Assembly (NCBI GenBank): GCA_035296325.1
Contig: DATHBD010000014.1
Location: 62,001 to 126,000, forward strand
Direction: 5' to 3'
Length of the DNA: 64,000 nucleotides
Origin: DATHBD01 sp035296325
Lineage (GTDB): Bacteria; Actinomycetota; Actinomycetes; Mycobacteriales; Micromonosporaceae
In this document: piece after piece, positions 26,576 to 34,335 of the stretch
How the letters are laid out: the number at the start of each line of letters is the position of its first letter
How positions within the stretch are numbered: the stretch's first letter is position 1
Translations under genes and position numbers: made by a program
The notes under the pieces: generated by a model
What the model saw: only the letters and a program-made list of their open reading frames with translations
What the model was told of the DNA's origin: nothing
Database searches by the model: none

Positions 26576-27673
26576 TCATGTGGACACCGGCCGGCTGGCG
26601 GTCCGTAGGACCAGTACGAAGAACGGTGCGCCCAGGAACGCCGTCACCACGCCGATCGGCACCTCCGCCGGTGCCACCACCGTGCGCGCGGCAAGGTCGG
26701 CCAGGCTCAGGAAGGCCGCCCCGAACAGCGCCGACAGCGGCAGCACCACCCGGTAGCTGGTGCCGGCGAGCAGCCGCAGCGTGTGCGGCACGATGATGCC
26801 GACGAAGGCGATCAACCCGGACACCGAGACCGCCGCCGCGGTGCCCAGTGACGCCACCACGATGAGCCCGTACCGGATCCGCTGCGGGTGCATACCCAGG
26901 CTGGCCGCTTCCTCGTCGCCGACCGCCAGGACGTCGAGCGAGCGCCGGGCGAGCAGGATCACCACCGTCATGACCACCGAGTACGGCAGGAGCAGCAGCA
27001 CGTCGTGCCACCCGGCGGTGCCCAGCCGACCGAGCAGCCAGGCGTACACCTCGCGGATGGTTTCCACGTTGCGCTGCTGGAGGTAGGTCTGCACAGCGGT
27101 GGCGAAGGCGGACACCGCGACCCCGGCCAGGATCAGGGTGGCCGGGCTGCGATACCGCGCCCCGGCCGCGCCGAGTGCGTAGGTCAGTGCCACCGCCGCC
27201 AGGGCGCCGACGAACGCCGCCGCGGGCACCCCGATCGGCGTACCGCTCCCGGCCACCGCCGAGGAGCCGGCCGCCGCGCGGGCCGCGATCGCCGCGGTGG
27301 CACCCAGGCCGGCCCCGGCCGCCACGCCGAGCAGGTACGGGTCGGCCAGCGGGTTGCGGAAGACACCCTGGTAGCAGGCGCCGGCGAGGGCGAGCGTGGC
27401 GCCCACGAGCAGGCCGAGGACCACCCGGGGAAGCCGAAGATCGTGAACGATCGCCGCGTCGGTCGGCGAGAGCCCGCTGTCGATCCGGACGAACGGGAGC
27501 TGGTTCAGCAACTCCAGCGCGACCGACCCGGGCGGCAGGGGTACCGGGCCGAACGCCAGACCGGCCACGACGGCGCCGAGCACCGCCACCATCCCGGCCA
27601 GCAGCCAGCGCATCCGGAGCCCCGCCGGTCGGCGACCTGCGCCGCCGACCGCGCCGAACGTTGCGATGCTCAC
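26576..27673 (-). CDS. btuC: Cobalamin ABC transporter permease BtuC-like (FecCD family)
   Basis: This 365-residue inner-membrane permease has about ten membrane segments. It has the FecCD-family pattern RLPRVVLGLLVGATLALAGA near residue 80-100 and the coupling region GDEEAASLGMHPQRIRY that contacts the ATPase. The GTG start overlaps the btuF stop (GTGA). With btuF upstream and btuD downstream it forms a complete importer. An alternative substrate such as ferric siderophore cannot be excluded without the riboswitch evidence. Confidence 0.9.
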   Translation of the reverse strand: MSIATFGAVGGAGRRPAGLRMRWLLAGMVAVLGAVVAGLAFGPVPLPPGSVALELLNQLPFVRIDSGLSPTDAAIVHDLRLPRVVLGLLVGATLALAGACYQGVFRNPLADPYLLGVAAGAGLGATAAIAARAAAGSSAVAGSGTPIGVPAAAFVGALAAVALTYALGAAGARYRSPATLILAGVAVSAFATAVQTYLQQRNVETIREVYAWLLGRLGTAGWHDVLLLLPYSVVMTVVILLARRSLDVLAVGDEEAASLGMHPQRIRYGLIVVASLGTAAAVSVSGLIAFVGIIVPHTLRLLAGTSYRVVLPLSALFGAAFLSLADLAARTVVAPAEVPIGVVTAFLGAPFFVLVLRTASRPVST

Positions 27674-28611
27674 CCCACCTTGGCCTCGGTGACGGCGCCG
27701 CTCACGGTGCGGAGCAGCTCGACGACCCGCGGTCCCCAGCGGGAAGCGACATCGTCATCGAGCTCGATGACCTGGCTGTTCTTCACCGCCGTCAGACCGG
27801 ACCAGCCCGGCCGGGCCTGCACCGACGCTGCCGACTGCTTGCAGCACTTGGTGTCGGCCAGGAAGATCAGGTCAGGGTTGGCCTTGACGATCGCCTCCGC
27901 GGAGAGCTGCGGGTAGCCGCCCTGCGCCCCGGTGGGGTCGGCTGCGTCGGCGATGTTCTCCAGGCCGACCAGGCCGTACACCGACCCGATGAACGTCTTC
28001 GATGTCGCGGAGTAGAACTCGGGCCCGAGCTCGTGGTAGAAGGTCAACGTCCTCGCCGGCTTCTTGACGGTGCCGGTGATCTCGGTGATCTCGCTCTTCA
28101 TCTGCTCGGTGACCTGCGTCGCCTCCGCCTCGTGCCCGGTGAGCTTGCCCAGGCCGGCGATCTGCGCGTACGTGTCGTCGAGCGTCTTCGCCGCGGGCGC
28201 CACGTACACCGGCACCTTCAGCGCGGTGAGCTGGTCGACGATCTTGTTGCTGTCGGTCGCGAGTACCACCAGGTCCGGGCTCTTGGCGGCCACCGCCTCG
28301 GCATTGGGCTGGTACCCGGAGAGGTCGGTCCGGGGCGCATTCTCCGGGAACGTGGAGTTGTCATCGACGGCGGTGACCTGGGCACCGGCGCCGATGGCGA
28401 AGAGCATCTCGGTCGCGCTGGGTGACAGCGACACGATCTTCACCGGTTGTTTGGCCAGCGTGACCGAGCCGACGGTCACCGGGTACGTGGCGGACTCCAG
28501 GCTGACGTCGGCTTCCGGGGACGACGAGCTGCCGTCTTTGGCGGCGCAGCCGGTGAGGGCGACCGCCACGCTCAGGGCGGCAGCGAGCAGTGCGGGAAAA
28601 CGGGGACGCAT
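27670..28611 (-). CDS. btuF: Cobalamin-binding lipoprotein BtuF-like
   Basis: This is the extracellular substrate-binding component of the importer, 313 residues. The lipobox LTGC puts the lipidated cysteine at residue 22. The class III binding-protein fold is shown by KIVSLSPSATEMLFAIGAG and SPDLVVLATD. A C-terminal CC pair (TKCCKQS) is present. The ATG has an AGGAGG site six bases upstream that is partly buried in a hairpin, and a cobalamin riboswitch lies further upstream. The gene order riboswitch-btuF-btuC-btuD is typical for B12 uptake in actinobacteria. Confidence 0.9.
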   Translation of the reverse strand: MRPRFPALLAAALSVAVALTGCAAKDGSSSSPEADVSLESATYPVTVGSVTLAKQPVKIVSLSPSATEMLFAIGAGAQVTAVDDNSTFPENAPRTDLSGYQPNAEAVAAKSPDLVVLATDSNKIVDQLTALKVPVYVAPAAKTLDDTYAQIAGLGKLTGHEAEATQVTEQMKSEITEITGTVKKPARTLTFYHELGPEFYSATSKTFIGSVYGLVGLENIADAADPTGAQGGYPQLSAEAIVKANPDLIFLADTKCCKQSAASVQARPGWSGLTAVKNSQVIELDDDVASRWGPRVVELLRTVSGAVTEAKVG

Positions 28612-28617
28612 GGAAAT

Positions 28618-28652
28618 CCTCCTGTCGGTCGAGGCTGGTGCTCGCCGACAGG
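28618..28652 (-). promoter_or_regulatory. Hairpin covering the btuF ribosome-binding site
   Basis: The arms CCTGTCGG (28621-28628) and CCGACAGG (28645-28652) form an 8-bp perfect stem. The AGGAGG ribosome site occupies 28618-28623, so three of its bases lie in the stem. This is a plausible expression platform for translational control by the riboswitch. Confidence 0.65.
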
Positions 28653-28705
28653 CCCCGCGCTGGGACGGCCCGCCCGCGATACGCCCTTCCTCGAGAGCGC
28701 GGTTC

Positions 28706-28822
28706 GCGACGCGCTCCGCAGGCGACCTGGCTCACCCGCCGGGAACATCCGGCGGGTTCACAGTTGCGGGACAGCGCCGGGTTTGCACCGGCTTCGCTGC
28801 GGAACAGTCCCCACGACGGTAG
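28706..28822 (-). ncRNA. Cobalamin (AdoCbl/B12) riboswitch
   Basis: On the minus strand the conserved core reads GCCGGTGCAAACCCGGCGC followed by TGTCCCGCAACTGT, then a GC hairpin (ACCCGCCGG...CCGGCGGGT). The B12-box-like GAGCCAGGTCGCCTGCGG comes next. These are the diagnostic elements of cobalamin riboswitches. It precedes btuF by about 100 nt, and a hairpin overlapping the btuF ribosome site follows. High cobalamin would be expected to lower btuFCD expression. The ends given are approximate. Confidence 0.88.
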
Positions 28823-28883
28823 CGCACCCGCCTGACCAGGCCTCCGGCACCCGGCACCCGCCGCCGGGCACCCGACCAAGACC

Positions 28884-28934
28884 CCCGGGACGGTCGTGGC
28901 ATCGGCGGTGACCGATGTCACAAACCGTCCCGGG
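28884..28934 (-). terminator. Nested hairpin terminator downstream of the M14 carboxypeptidase gene
   Basis: The arms CCCGGGACGGT (28884-28894) and ACCGTCCCGGG (28924-28934) form an 11-bp stem. The loop contains a second hairpin, CATCGG...CCGATG. It lies 18 nt past the stop of the gene at 28952 and insulates that gene from the riboswitch and btu operon. Confidence 0.75.
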
Positions 28935-28951
28935 AAGGTGACGGTCGCGAA

Positions 28952-30796
28952 TTAGCTGCGGGCGATCACGACGTCGTCGACGGCCGCCTCAACCAGGCTG
29001 GCGCCGGACGCGTCGGCGGCCTCGACCACGATCTGCACCGTCTGACCGGCGTACGCCGAGAGGTCGGCGGTGGCCACCGCCCACGCCGCGTTGCGGTTGA
29101 CCGCTGCGCCGGGCTGGGTGAAGACCACCGTCGTCACTCCATTGTGGATCACACTGATCCGCAGGAAGTCCGCCGACGACGCGTTGCTGCCGTGCGCCAG
29201 GTACCACGACAGGCTCAACGTGAGCGTGCCGTTCGACGGCAGCACGACCGACGGCGAGCGCGCACTGGTGACGCCGCCGTCGACGTCGTGTTCGCCTGGG
29301 GAGGTGCCGGCGAGCCGGCCGGTGACCAGGTCGTTGGTGCCGCTCACCGGGGCGCCGAGCTGCTTCACGCCGCCGGAGTCGGTGGCCTGCGGGACGCCCC
29401 GCTCCCAGCGACCGGCGGTCGCGGAGTCGGTGCCGGCGGCATTGACGGTCCAGTTGCCGGCCGTCGTCTCGAACGTCTCGGACCAGACCGGGACCGGCGC
29501 CGGCCCGCCGCCGCAGTACTGCGCCTGCTTGTTGATGATGCGGTACGGGCAGTCGGCGTACTCGGCGATCATCAGTGAGGCCTCACGGTTGCGCGAGGTC
29601 TGCGTCGCGATCACCTCGTCGGGCGGGTAGAAGCCTCCACCGGAGGCCGAGCCCGGGTACAGCTCGAAGGTGTACGCCCAGATGCCCTGGCTGTTCCACA
29701 TCCAGTCGATGCTGGTGCCGTCCGCGACGTAGAGATCGCTCGACTGCTCCGGGGTGTAGCCGTTGGTCCGCGCCATCGCCTGGCCCAGCGTCGCGAAGAC
29801 GGCCGCCTGGTCGGCACCCAGGCCCGGCCCCGTGTCACTCCTCGTGTACCCGTAGGGCCAGAGCACCAGCTGCGAGTACGTGTGGAAGTCGATGTTCGTC
29901 TTGATCTGCTGCACGCCGCCGACCCGGCGGCTCAGTACGAACTGGCTCAGCAGCTGGCTTTCCGGAGCCGAGAACGGCCTCGGGCCACGGTACGTCTCCG
30001 AGGATGGCGTGCCCGACGAGCCGCCGCAGCAGCCCCACTGGTAGGGCCAGTTGCGGTTGAGGTCCGTGCCGATGGCGGTGGTACCGGCGTTGGGCTGGCG
30101 GTTCTTGCGCCAGGACCGGTAGGAGCCGGTCGCCACGTCGTACTCCCCGCCGTCCGGGTTGACGTCCGGGACGATCCAGATCTCGCGGGTGTTCACGATC
30201 TCCCGCACCCGCGCGTCGGTCGCGTAGTCGCTGGTGAGTTCGTTCATCAGGTAGAGCGCCATCTCGACGGTCAGGTGCTCCCGGGCGTGCTGGTGGGCGT
30301 TGTACAGCACCTCCGGCTCGTCCTCGTCAGTCGCCACGTTGTCCGAGATCTTGATGAGCGGGATCTCCCGGCCCTCGTACGACCGGCCAAGCACACGCCG
30401 CTGGAAGATGGTCGGGTAGGCGGCGGCGAGCCGGTTGATCTCCGCATTCATCTCGGCGAAGTCGTGGTAGCCCGAGTCGGCCGGCGGGAAACCCTGCGCG
30501 GCGAAGGTCGAGGCGGTGTGCACCTCATCGACGGTGAAGCCCTGGGCCCGCAGCGACGCGACCTCCGACGGAATCGCCGTGATGTCCGCGACGCCGTGGT
30601 CGACACCGTCGATGGCGGCACCGGTCGCCGCGATGGCGTCGCGCTGTGCGATCGATCGGACGCCGGTGACCTGGTACGCGGAGGCTGCCTCAGCAACCGG
30701 GGTTGGCCGCGCCGCGGCCGGCCCGGCGGCGGCCGCGGCCGTCGCGCTCGCGGCCAGCACGGCGAGCACGGTGATCAGCCATCGAGTACGACTCAT
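28952..30796 (-). CDS. Secreted M14 zinc carboxypeptidase
   Basis: This 614-residue exported metallopeptidase has a signal peptide at residues 1-29. A propeptide-like region runs to about 120. The peptidase domain has the zinc motif HAREH (HxxE), a third zinc histidine in IDFHTYSQL and the catalytic glutamate in AYTFELYP. A C-terminal beta-sandwich (about residues 430-614) resembles pre-peptidase or jelly-roll modules of secreted proteases. The expected action is removal of C-terminal amino acids from peptides outside the cell. A strong nested hairpin follows the stop. It is close to the Streptomyces carboxypeptidase T/SG group by motif, though specificity is not predictable here. Confidence 0.92.
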   Translation of the reverse strand: MSRTRWLITVLAVLAASATAAAAAGPAAARPTPVAEAASAYQVTGVRSIAQRDAIAATGAAIDGVDHGVADITAIPSEVASLRAQGFTVDEVHTASTFAAQGFPPADSGYHDFAEMNAEINRLAAAYPTIFQRRVLGRSYEGREIPLIKISDNVATDEDEPEVLYNAHQHAREHLTVEMALYLMNELTSDYATDARVREIVNTREIWIVPDVNPDGGEYDVATGSYRSWRKNRQPNAGTTAIGTDLNRNWPYQWGCCGGSSGTPSSETYRGPRPFSAPESQLLSQFVLSRRVGGVQQIKTNIDFHTYSQLVLWPYGYTRSDTGPGLGADQAAVFATLGQAMARTNGYTPEQSSDLYVADGTSIDWMWNSQGIWAYTFELYPGSASGGGFYPPDEVIATQTSRNREASLMIAEYADCPYRIINKQAQYCGGGPAPVPVWSETFETTAGNWTVNAAGTDSATAGRWERGVPQATDSGGVKQLGAPVSGTNDLVTGRLAGTSPGEHDVDGGVTSARSPSVVLPSNGTLTLSLSWYLAHGSNASSADFLRISVIHNGVTTVVFTQPGAAVNRNAAWAVATADLSAYAGQTVQIVVEAADASGASLVEAAVDDVVIARS

Positions 30797-30838
30797 CGGA
30801 ACCTCCTGGGTAACCCGGGCGGTTCCAATGGAACACTC

Positions 30839-31258
30839 TCAGCGAGGTTTCTCAAGAGGTTCGCGAGTTTTACTCTCGACCACTTCCCCGCCGCTGCTAC
30901 TCCCGGCCGCTTCCGGCGCCGCCGCTACTCCCGGCCGCTTCCGGGCGCCGCCGCTACTCCCGGCGCTGCCCTGGTGCGGGGTGCGCTCGTCGCCGTCCTG
31001 GCTCGGCTCGTCGTCGCCGGCCAACGCGGCCCGCAGCCGCTCCTTGCGCGCGGCCCGCTCCGCAGCGACCCCGGCCCAGTGCGCCATCACCTGGTCGCGC
31101 AGCCCGCGCAGCAGGAACAGGGACAGCGCAGCCGAGATCACAATCGCCAGCGCGAGCTTGATCAACAGATGGATCGGCACCGGCACCGCGATCAACACCG
31201 CCGCCACCAGAATGAACAGGCCGAAACGGGCCAACGTGTACTTCACCACGGGATTCAT
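30839..31258 (-). CDS. Small membrane protein, DUF4229-like
   Basis: This 139-residue protein has two hydrophobic segments (about residues 8-30 and 33-50), then a basic amphipathic stretch ending KERLRAALAG and a low-complexity Ser/Gly/Ala tail. The first half fits the actinobacterial DUF4229 family, of unknown function. The start at 31258 was chosen because the frame upstream is repeat-derived. The tail is encoded by imperfect ~30-bp repeats (about 30893-30975). It lies 42 nt upstream of the M14 gene on the same strand, so the two may be cotranscribed. Confidence 0.72.
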   Translation of the reverse strand: MNPVVKYTLARFGLFILVAAVLIAVPVPIHLLIKLALAIVISAALSLFLLRGLRDQVMAHWAGVAAERAARKERLRAALAGDDEPSQDGDERTPHQGSAGSSGGARKRPGVAAAPEAAGSSSGGEVVESKTREPLEKPR

Positions 31259-31312
31259 CGCCTCGCAGGATACGCCCCACGCCAGCAGCCGAGCAGTCGC
31301 GGCATTCCAGTC

Positions 31313-31440
31313 CGGTCCCTGGTCCGCGGCCCCGATCCAGCGCCCCGGTCCGCAGCCCCGATCCGGCCCCTGGTCCGCGGCCCCGACCCGGCGCCCCGAC
31401 CCGGCGCATTGGTCCGGCGCCCTGGTCCGGCGGTTATCCA
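31313..31440. repeat. Imperfect GC-rich repeats between divergent genes
   Basis: The sequence is built from repeated blocks such as CCGGTCC, GGTCCGCGGCCCCGA and CCCGGCGCCCC, in irregular order, within the 255-bp gap between the DUF4229 gene and the divergent gene at 31514. It may include both promoters. No clear promoter boxes were seen. Confidence 0.55.
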
Positions 31441-31513
31441 CAAGCGCCGGGTTATCCACAGGTCTGCTGCGGTGGGTTGGCGGTCGACCGGGCTGTCGGC
31501 GCAGTCTGGCCCG

Positions 31514-32404
31514 GTGCCACGCCCACCCCTCGCGCCGCCGCCAACGCTTCTGACAAGCCCGTTCCGTGCCGCCGACGCGGTGGCGCGCGGCCTGATCAGC
31601 CGACGCCAGCTCGCCGGCCGGTCGTGGCGCCGGCTGTTTCGGGACGTGTACGTCCACGTCGAGACACCCGTCGATGCGTACACGCTGTGTCGGGCGGCCG
31701 CCCTCCTCCTGCCGGCCGGTGGGACGCTCAGCCACGCCGCAGCGGCGTACCTGTGGACCGCCGACCTGCCGCCCCCCGACATCGAAGCCACCGTGCCGGC
31801 ATCGGCAACGCTACGGTCGGCACCGCGTCTCCTGGTCCGCCACGCCCACGTGGCTCCGGCAGAGGTGGCCCGGCGCAGCGGCATGCCGGTCACCTCGCCG
31901 CTGCGAACGGCATTCGACCTGGCCCGCCACCGCCCCCTGACCGAGGCCCTGGTGGCGGTGGACCTGCTGCTCTTCCGGCGTCTGGTCACGCTCGACGCGC
32001 TGTCCCGCCTCACGGCGGACCGGGCCGGCTGGCCTCACATCCGCCAGGTGCGCCGGGTCGTGGCGCTGGCGGCCCCGGAGGCGGAGTCGCCGATGGAAAC
32101 CCGGGCCCGCCTGGTGATGATCTGGGGCGGTCTACCGCCCCCGGCGCTCCAGTACGAGGTCTACGACGCGTCCGGCAGGTTTGTGGCGCGGCTCGATCTG
32201 GCGTACCCGTGGCTGAGGATTGGCATCGAGTACGACGGGGACCAGCACCGGGAGCGAGCGACCTTCCAGCGCGACGCGGTCCGCCTGAACCGACTGCGGC
32301 TCTGCGGTTGGACCGTGCTCCGCTTCACCGCCGATGACGTGCTCCGCCACCCGGATCGGATGGTGGCCCAGATCCGCCAGGCCATCGCCGCAGCGCTCGG
32401 CTGA
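31514..32404 (+). CDS. Winged-helix plus DUF559-like nuclease-fold protein (AbiEi/Vsr-like)
   Basis: This 296-residue protein has an N-terminal region resembling the wing-helix of type IV antitoxins (LISRRQLAGRSWRRLFRDVYV, then GGTLSHAAAAYLW). The C-terminal domain is of the DUF559/Vsr-like PD-(D/E)XK fold (RLDLAYPWLRIGIEYDGDQH, then LRLCGWTVLRFTADDV). Such proteins are common in actinobacteria in many copies. Their role, DNA repair or regulation, is not settled. The predicted acidic metal ligands are present (E and D in IEYDGDQH). GTG 31514 is a choice among several starts. A repeat island follows its stop. Confidence 0.7.
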   Translation: MPRPPLAPPPTLLTSPFRAADAVARGLISRRQLAGRSWRRLFRDVYVHVETPVDAYTLCRAAALLLPAGGTLSHAAAAYLWTADLPPPDIEATVPASATLRSAPRLLVRHAHVAPAEVARRSGMPVTSPLRTAFDLARHRPLTEALVAVDLLLFRRLVTLDALSRLTADRAGWPHIRQVRRVVALAAPEAESPMETRARLVMIWGGLPPPALQYEVYDASGRFVARLDLAYPWLRIGIEYDGDQHRERATFQRDAVRLNRLRLCGWTVLRFTADDVLRHPDRMVAQIRQAIAAALG

Positions 32405-32492
32405 CGTACCGCCGCGCACCGGCGTTACCCCCCCCCCGCGAGTCCCCGTCCCCGACCGGGCGACACGCCCGGCACGCGCGCTGGTGGTCAGC

Positions 32493-32550
32493 GACATGCG
32501 CGCGAAGCACCGTATTCGCGCCTCATTACGTGCTTCCGCCACATGTCGAC
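32493..32550 (-). repeat. Dispersed palindromic element, copy 4 (subtype B, inverted)
   Basis: This copy is inverted relative to copies 1-3. The inner stem is GAAGCAC...GTGCTTC, with outer arms GACATG...CATGTC. It extends into a CGACACGCCCGG flank at about 32461. It lies downstream of the DUF559-like gene. Confidence 0.85.
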
Positions 32551-32655
32551 GAGCCACGTCGGCTTCCCCTGCGGACGAGCGAGCTCGACGACCGGCAAAC
32601 CGGACGAATGCGCCAGGCGGGCGACGGTGGGCGATCGCCGGGCGGACCAACTCCG

Positions 32656-32776
32656 AGCCGACGATCGCCGCGGGCCCGAACCCGAGAGCCGACGATCGCC
32701 GCGGGCCCGGACCCGGGAGCAGACGATCGCCCGGCGGACCCACCCGGGAGCAGACGATCGCGGGCTGACCCGACCC
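32656..32776. repeat. Tandem array of four 31-bp units
   Basis: Four units begin AGC(C/A)GACGATCGC and carry CGGGCCC...CCCG blocks. They start at 32656, 32687, 32718 and 32749, and the last is incomplete. The unit is unrelated in sequence to the 20-bp unit of island 1, though GACGATCG also occurs once near 9050 in island 1. Confidence 0.85.
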
Positions 32777-32831
32777 AGCACCCTTCGAACCCACCCGCGC
32801 GACACGCCCGGCGCGCGCGCGGACAGTCGCC

Positions 32832-32889
32832 GACATGCGCGCGAAGCACCGTATTCGCGCCTCATTACGTGCTTCAGCCACATGTCGAC
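32832..32889 (-). repeat. Dispersed palindromic element, copy 5 (subtype B, inverted)
   Basis: This copy is nearly identical to copy 4 over the 58-bp core, with two differences in the arm before CCACATGTC. The flank CGACACGCCCGG lies at about 32800-32811. It is 131 nt from the mqnE stop. Confidence 0.85.
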
Positions 32890-33020
32890 GAGTCACGTCG
32901 ACGGCCGCCACGTCGGCGGACCGCACGGACGGACCGCACGGACGGGGCGCCACAGTCGACGGGTTGCCACGGCGACGTGCGGCGACGTGCGGGGGCCGCC
33001 GGCACGGAAGCGCGGGTGGG

Positions 33021-34205
33021 TCAGGCCCAGACCTGCTGGGGCTCGGCTCGGCGCTGCGCCAACGACACCGGCGGGTCGAACTCGCGCACGATCTCGTACC
33101 GCGTGTTGCGCTCCACCGGCTGGAACCCGGCGTCACGGATCAACTCGAGCAGATCCTCGCGGTGCATTGTGGACGGCGTGCCGTACTGATCCGCATCGTG
33201 GGTGATCTTGTACTCGACCACCGACCCGTCCAGATCGTCCACACCGAAGTTCAGCGACAGCTGGGCGACCGAGAGGCCGTGCATCACCCAGAAGCACTTG
33301 ACGTGGGGCACGTTGTCGAGCAGCAGCCGGGAGACCGCGAACGTCTTCAGCGACTCGGCCGGCGACGCCATCGTGGTCAGCGGCTGGAGCCGGTTGCGCG
33401 GCTGGTCCGGCCAACGCGGCTCGGCTGCGATCTCCTGGGAGTCGTGCTGGTAGCGCAGCGGGATGAAGACCACGAAGCCCCCGGTCTCGTCCTGCAGCTC
33501 ACGCAGCCGCAGGACGTGGTCCACCCGGTGCCGGGGCTCCTCGATGTGTCCGTAGAGCATCGTGGACGGGGTACGCAGGCCCTTGCTGTGGGCGATCCGG
33601 TGGATGCGGGACCAGTCCTCCCAGTGGGTGGCGTGATCCACGATCTTCTGCCGGACCTCCCAGTCGAAGATCTCGGCGCCGCCGCCGGTCAGCGACTCCA
33701 GCCCGGCGTCGATCAGCTCGTCCAGGATCTCGTCGGCGCCCAGCCCGGAGATTTTCTCGAACCAGTGGATCTCCGTCGCGGTGAAGGCCTTGAGGTTGAC
33801 GCCCGGCAGCGCCGCCTTCAGCTCGCGGAGGACCTTGGGGTAGTACTTCCACGGCAGCGTGGGGTGCAGGCCGTTGACGATGTGCAACTCGGTGAGCTGC
33901 TCACCCTCCATCTCCTTGGCCTTGGCCACCGCCTCGGCCACGCGCATGGTGTACGCATCCTTCTCGCCGGGCTTGCGCTGGAAGGAGCAGTACGCGCAGG
34001 AGGCGGCGCACACGTTTGTGAGGTTCAGGTGCCGGTTGACGTTGAACATCACCCGGTCGCCGTTGAGCGCGGTGCGCCGTTCGTGAGCCAGCCGCCCCAG
34101 CCAGGCGAGATCATCGCATTCATACAGGGCGATGCCGTCCTCCCGGGAGAGCCGCTCCCCGGTGGAGACCTTCGCCTCGAGTTCCCGCTTCAGTCCCACG
34201 TCCAT
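33021..34205 (-). CDS. mqnE: Aminofutalosine synthase MqnE, radical SAM
   Basis: MqnE adds the adenosyl radical to 3-enolpyruvylbenzoate to make 6-amino-6-deoxyfutalosine, the second step of the futalosine route. The 394-residue protein has CxxxCxxC at Cys66, Cys70 and Cys73 (CAASCAYC). Typical MqnE segments are HIVNGLHPTLPWKYY, TATEIHWFEKISG and FIPLRYQHDSQEI. The start MDVGLKREL is preferred because homologues begin this way; a GTG 27 nt upstream is possible. It is a paralogue of MqnC at 7159-8346, but they act at different steps. Confidence 0.95.
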   Translation of the reverse strand: MDVGLKRELEAKVSTGERLSREDGIALYECDDLAWLGRLAHERRTALNGDRVMFNVNRHLNLTNVCAASCAYCSFQRKPGEKDAYTMRVAEAVAKAKEMEGEQLTELHIVNGLHPTLPWKYYPKVLRELKAALPGVNLKAFTATEIHWFEKISGLGADEILDELIDAGLESLTGGGAEIFDWEVRQKIVDHATHWEDWSRIHRIAHSKGLRTPSTMLYGHIEEPRHRVDHVLRLRELQDETGGFVVFIPLRYQHDSQEIAAEPRWPDQPRNRLQPLTTMASPAESLKTFAVSRLLLDNVPHVKCFWVMHGLSVAQLSLNFGVDDLDGSVVEYKITHDADQYGTPSTMHREDLLELIRDAGFQPVERNTRYEIVREFDPPVSLAQRRAEPQQVWA

Positions 34206-34335
34206 GCCGACACGGTACGTCGCGCCGGACACGGATCAGCTGCGCATGGCCCAAGGTGCTATCGACGTCACCAAGTTTCTGGACAATTACCGACACAATG
34301 CCGGGACACGTCGACACTTGTCGTTGTCGTGAGGT

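Larger units (their letters stand above)
32405..33020. other. 616-bp gene-free repeat island 2
   Basis: This stretch lies between the stops of two convergent genes, the DUF559-like gene and mqnE. It carries two palindrome copies (32493-32550 and 32832-32889), both inverted relative to island 1, with their CGACACGCCCGG flanks. A four-unit 31-bp tandem array lies between them (32656-32776). A stretch near 32590-32620 resembles the CTGGCGCATTCGTC blocks of island 1 in reverse. No gene is supported. The open frame that spans both palindromes is a by-product of the repeats. Confidence 0.8.

Noticed and set aside
32488..32883. Open frame spanning both palindromes of island 2
   Set aside because: It is made of the two repeat copies and the tandem array between them; no ribosome site or homologue-like sequence was seen.
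8500..32889. A small conserved peptide (MWLKHVMRREYGASRACR-like) encoded by the palindromic element
   Set aside because: The frame is open in most copies, but differences fall in all codon positions and mostly change the residue (Arg/Lys, Leu/Val, Ile/Met, Phe/Tyr). Copy 4 has a stop after 18 codons, and no ribosome site precedes it. The arms are kept instead, pointing to structure rather than protein.
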